NCBI GenBank assembly: GCA_016720065.1 | Contig: JADJXY010000002.1 | Span: 75,001 to 139,000, forward strand | Length of the DNA stretch: 64,000 nucleotides | Source: Betaproteobacteria bacterium | GTDB taxonomy: Bacteria > Pseudomonadota > Gammaproteobacteria > Burkholderiales > Rhodocyclaceae | Reading direction: 5' to 3' | Shown here: in pieces, positions 62,985 through 64,000 of the stretch | How the letters are laid out: each line of letters starts with the position of its first letter | Numbering within the stretch: position 1 is the first letter of the stretch | Notes under the pieces: generated by a model | What the model was told of the DNA's origin: nothing | Seen by the model: only the letters and a program-made list of their open reading frames with translations | Database searches by the model: none | Program-made: the position numbers and the translations under genes

Positions 62985-63835
62985 GCTTCACCACCCTGGC
63001 GGACGCCGGCATCCTGGCCGCCCACCGGAATGACCCGGGCTGGCGGGTTTTTGACCTGCGCCATCAGCTGGCCGACCCCGGCTACGGTGAGCGTGCCTAC
63101 CACGCGGGCCATATCCCCGGTGCCCGCTTCCTGCACTGCGATCGCGATCTTTCCGGGCCGTGCACGGGACGCAACGGCCGCCATCCCCTGCCCGATGCGC
63201 AGCGCCTGGCCGCCCGGCTTGCCGAGGAGGGCGTCGGGCCCGGGGTCCAGGTTGTGGCCTACGACGACGCCCAGGGCATGATCGCCGGTCGCCTGTGGTG
63301 GCTGCTGCGCTGGCTGGGACACAGGGAAGTTGCCGTGCTCGACGGGGGGCTGGCTGCGTGGCAGGAGGGCGGCCGGGAACTGGAAAGCGCGCTGCCGCCG
63401 CCGCGGCCGGCGTCCCCCTGGCTCCCTTGCCTGGCGGACGTGGTGGTCGATGCGGCCAGTGTTGTCCAGGGTATCGGGCGACCAGGCGGACTTCTGGTGG
63501 ATGCGCGCAGCCCGGACCGCTACCGGGGCGAGAACGAGACCCTGGACCCTGTGGCGGGGCACATTCCCGGGGCGGTCAATCGATTCTTCGGTGACAATCT
63601 CGCACCGGACGGGCGCTTCAAGGCGCCGGAGGTGCTGCGCGCCGAGTGGCAGGCCGTGCTCTCGGGAACAGATTCCAGAGAGGTCGTGCATCAGTGCGGT
63701 TCCGGCGTTTCCGCCTGCCACAACATCCTGGCCATGGAAATTGCAGGTCTTGCGGGATCGCGCCTCTACGCCGGATCCTGGAGCGAGTGGTGCGCCGACC
63801 CGGCCAGGCCGGTGGCGACCGGAACACCGGGATAG
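62981..63835 (+). CDS. sseA: Two-domain rhodanese-type sulfurtransferase (SseA-like)
   Basis: 284 aa from a GTG at 62981 whose TGA overlap (GTGA) couples it to the gene before. First rhodanese domain (1-135): AYHAGHIPGARFLHCDRDLSGPCTGRNGRHPLPDAQ, with no Cys at the active loop. Second domain (about 150-275): VDARSPDRYRGENETLDPVAGHIPGAVNRFF and the active Cys in VHQCGSGVSACHN. Pattern fits 3-mercaptopyruvate or thiosulfate sulfurtransferases of the SseA group. Confidence 0.88.
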   Translation: MSFTTLADAGILAAHRNDPGWRVFDLRHQLADPGYGERAYHAGHIPGARFLHCDRDLSGPCTGRNGRHPLPDAQRLAARLAEEGVGPGVQVVAYDDAQGMIAGRLWWLLRWLGHREVAVLDGGLAAWQEGGRELESALPPPRPASPWLPCLADVVVDAASVVQGIGRPGGLLVDARSPDRYRGENETLDPVAGHIPGAVNRFFGDNLAPDGRFKAPEVLRAEWQAVLSGTDSREVVHQCGSGVSACHNILAMEIAGLAGSRLYAGSWSEWCADPARPVATGTPG

Positions 63836-63901
63836 CCTGGGACTACGTCACGGGACGCCACCCCGGGGCTGGCAGGGGCACAGAAACGGGGAACGCCAGT
63901 C

Positions 63902-64000
63902 TCAGGCGGCTTCGACCAGGAGATACTCTTCCAGTTGCCGGTCGTAATCCTGGAAGTGGGCGAAAAGGCTGGCTCTCACCTGGGTGATGCCCTCGATGGC
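63902..64000 (-). CDS. 3' end of an unidentified minus-strand gene (partial)
   Basis: Reading leftward from the window edge, one frame gives 32 residues ending QVRASLFAHFQDYDRQLEEYLLVEAA and then TGA (63904-63902). The start lies outside the window, so the family cannot be named. It converges with the rhodanese gene. Confidence 0.6.
   Translation of the reverse strand, partial: AIEGITQVRASLFAHFQDYDRQLEEYLLVEAA

Noticed and set aside
1..64000. CRISPR arrays, tRNA genes, prophage and full IS elements
   Set aside because: No regular spaced repeats, no tRNA cloverleaf with a recognisable anticodon arm, and no transposase or phage gene was seen; the only mobile traces are the three MITE-like copies.

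Overview
The window looks like chromosomal DNA from a denitrifying or nitrate-respiring betaproteobacterium. A Rhodocyclales-type genome (Dechloromonas/Azonexus-like) is my best guess; no taxonomic search was possible. Base composition is uniformly GC-rich. The core gene orders (ffs-dnaX-ybaB-recR, petABC-sspA-sspB, xseB-ispA-dxs-folE2) are those I know from Betaproteobacteria.

Layout. 1-3030: 5S rRNA with its terminator, then 4.5S SRP RNA, dnaX, ybaB and recR. 3044-6890: cytochrome bc1 operon petABC, then sspA-sspB. 6900-21400: assimilatory nitrate block, made of nasA (nitrate reductase), ybiB, nirBD (nitrite reductase), an MFS nitrate carrier, a PP2C phosphatase/Ser-Thr kinase fusion, a small CbiX-type chelatase (siroheme supply), the ANTAR regulator nasT and an ABC nitrate importer (nasFED). 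Three near-consensus sigma-54 promoters (before nasA, nirB and nasF) each have an NtrC-like dyad about 85-115 bases upstream. The nasF leader carries a complete ANTAR-type attenuator: two hexaloop hairpins and a competing terminator. 21400-37150: respiratory block narX-narL, narK1-narK2, a small unnamed membrane-protein gene, narGHJI, then a second narX-narL pair. 

37200-49120 lies almost entirely on the minus strand. It holds a conserved 90-aa hypothetical, a Ca2+-type P-ATPase, a CBS-domain protein, a DUF2062 protein, a Bax-inhibitor-1 protein, a universal stress protein, a TerC family protein, a TerB/DUF697 protein, a Tim44-domain protein, an NhaR-like regulator, an LCMT-type methyltransferase and a PEBP protein. 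49200-54240 is mixed: an AAA-type ATPase with a small partner, a higBA toxin-antitoxin pair, a cytochrome P460 divergent from a Cys-rich MarR regulator across a clear operator region, and a GcvA-like LysR regulator. 54400-60220 (minus): a membrane M48 peptidase, folE2, dxs, ispA and xseB. 60329-64000: a Rieske oxygenase, an EamA exporter, a STAS-like protein, a two-domain rhodanese and the 3' end of an unidentified minus-strand gene.

How it fits together. Under nitrogen limitation, NtrC/sigma-54 would switch on nitrate uptake (ABC and MFS), NasA and NirBD. NasT would add nitrate/nitrite control of the ABC operon by antitermination, and CbiX would help make the siroheme that NirB needs. Under low oxygen with nitrate, the two NarX-NarL pairs would control NarK transporters and the NarGHI quinol-nitrate reductase, while bc1 serves the rest of the respiratory chain. 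A 234-bp inverted-repeat (MITE-like) element is present as one intact copy with a target duplication (62365-62598), one internally deleted copy (48419-48541) and one solo end (about 40488-40575).
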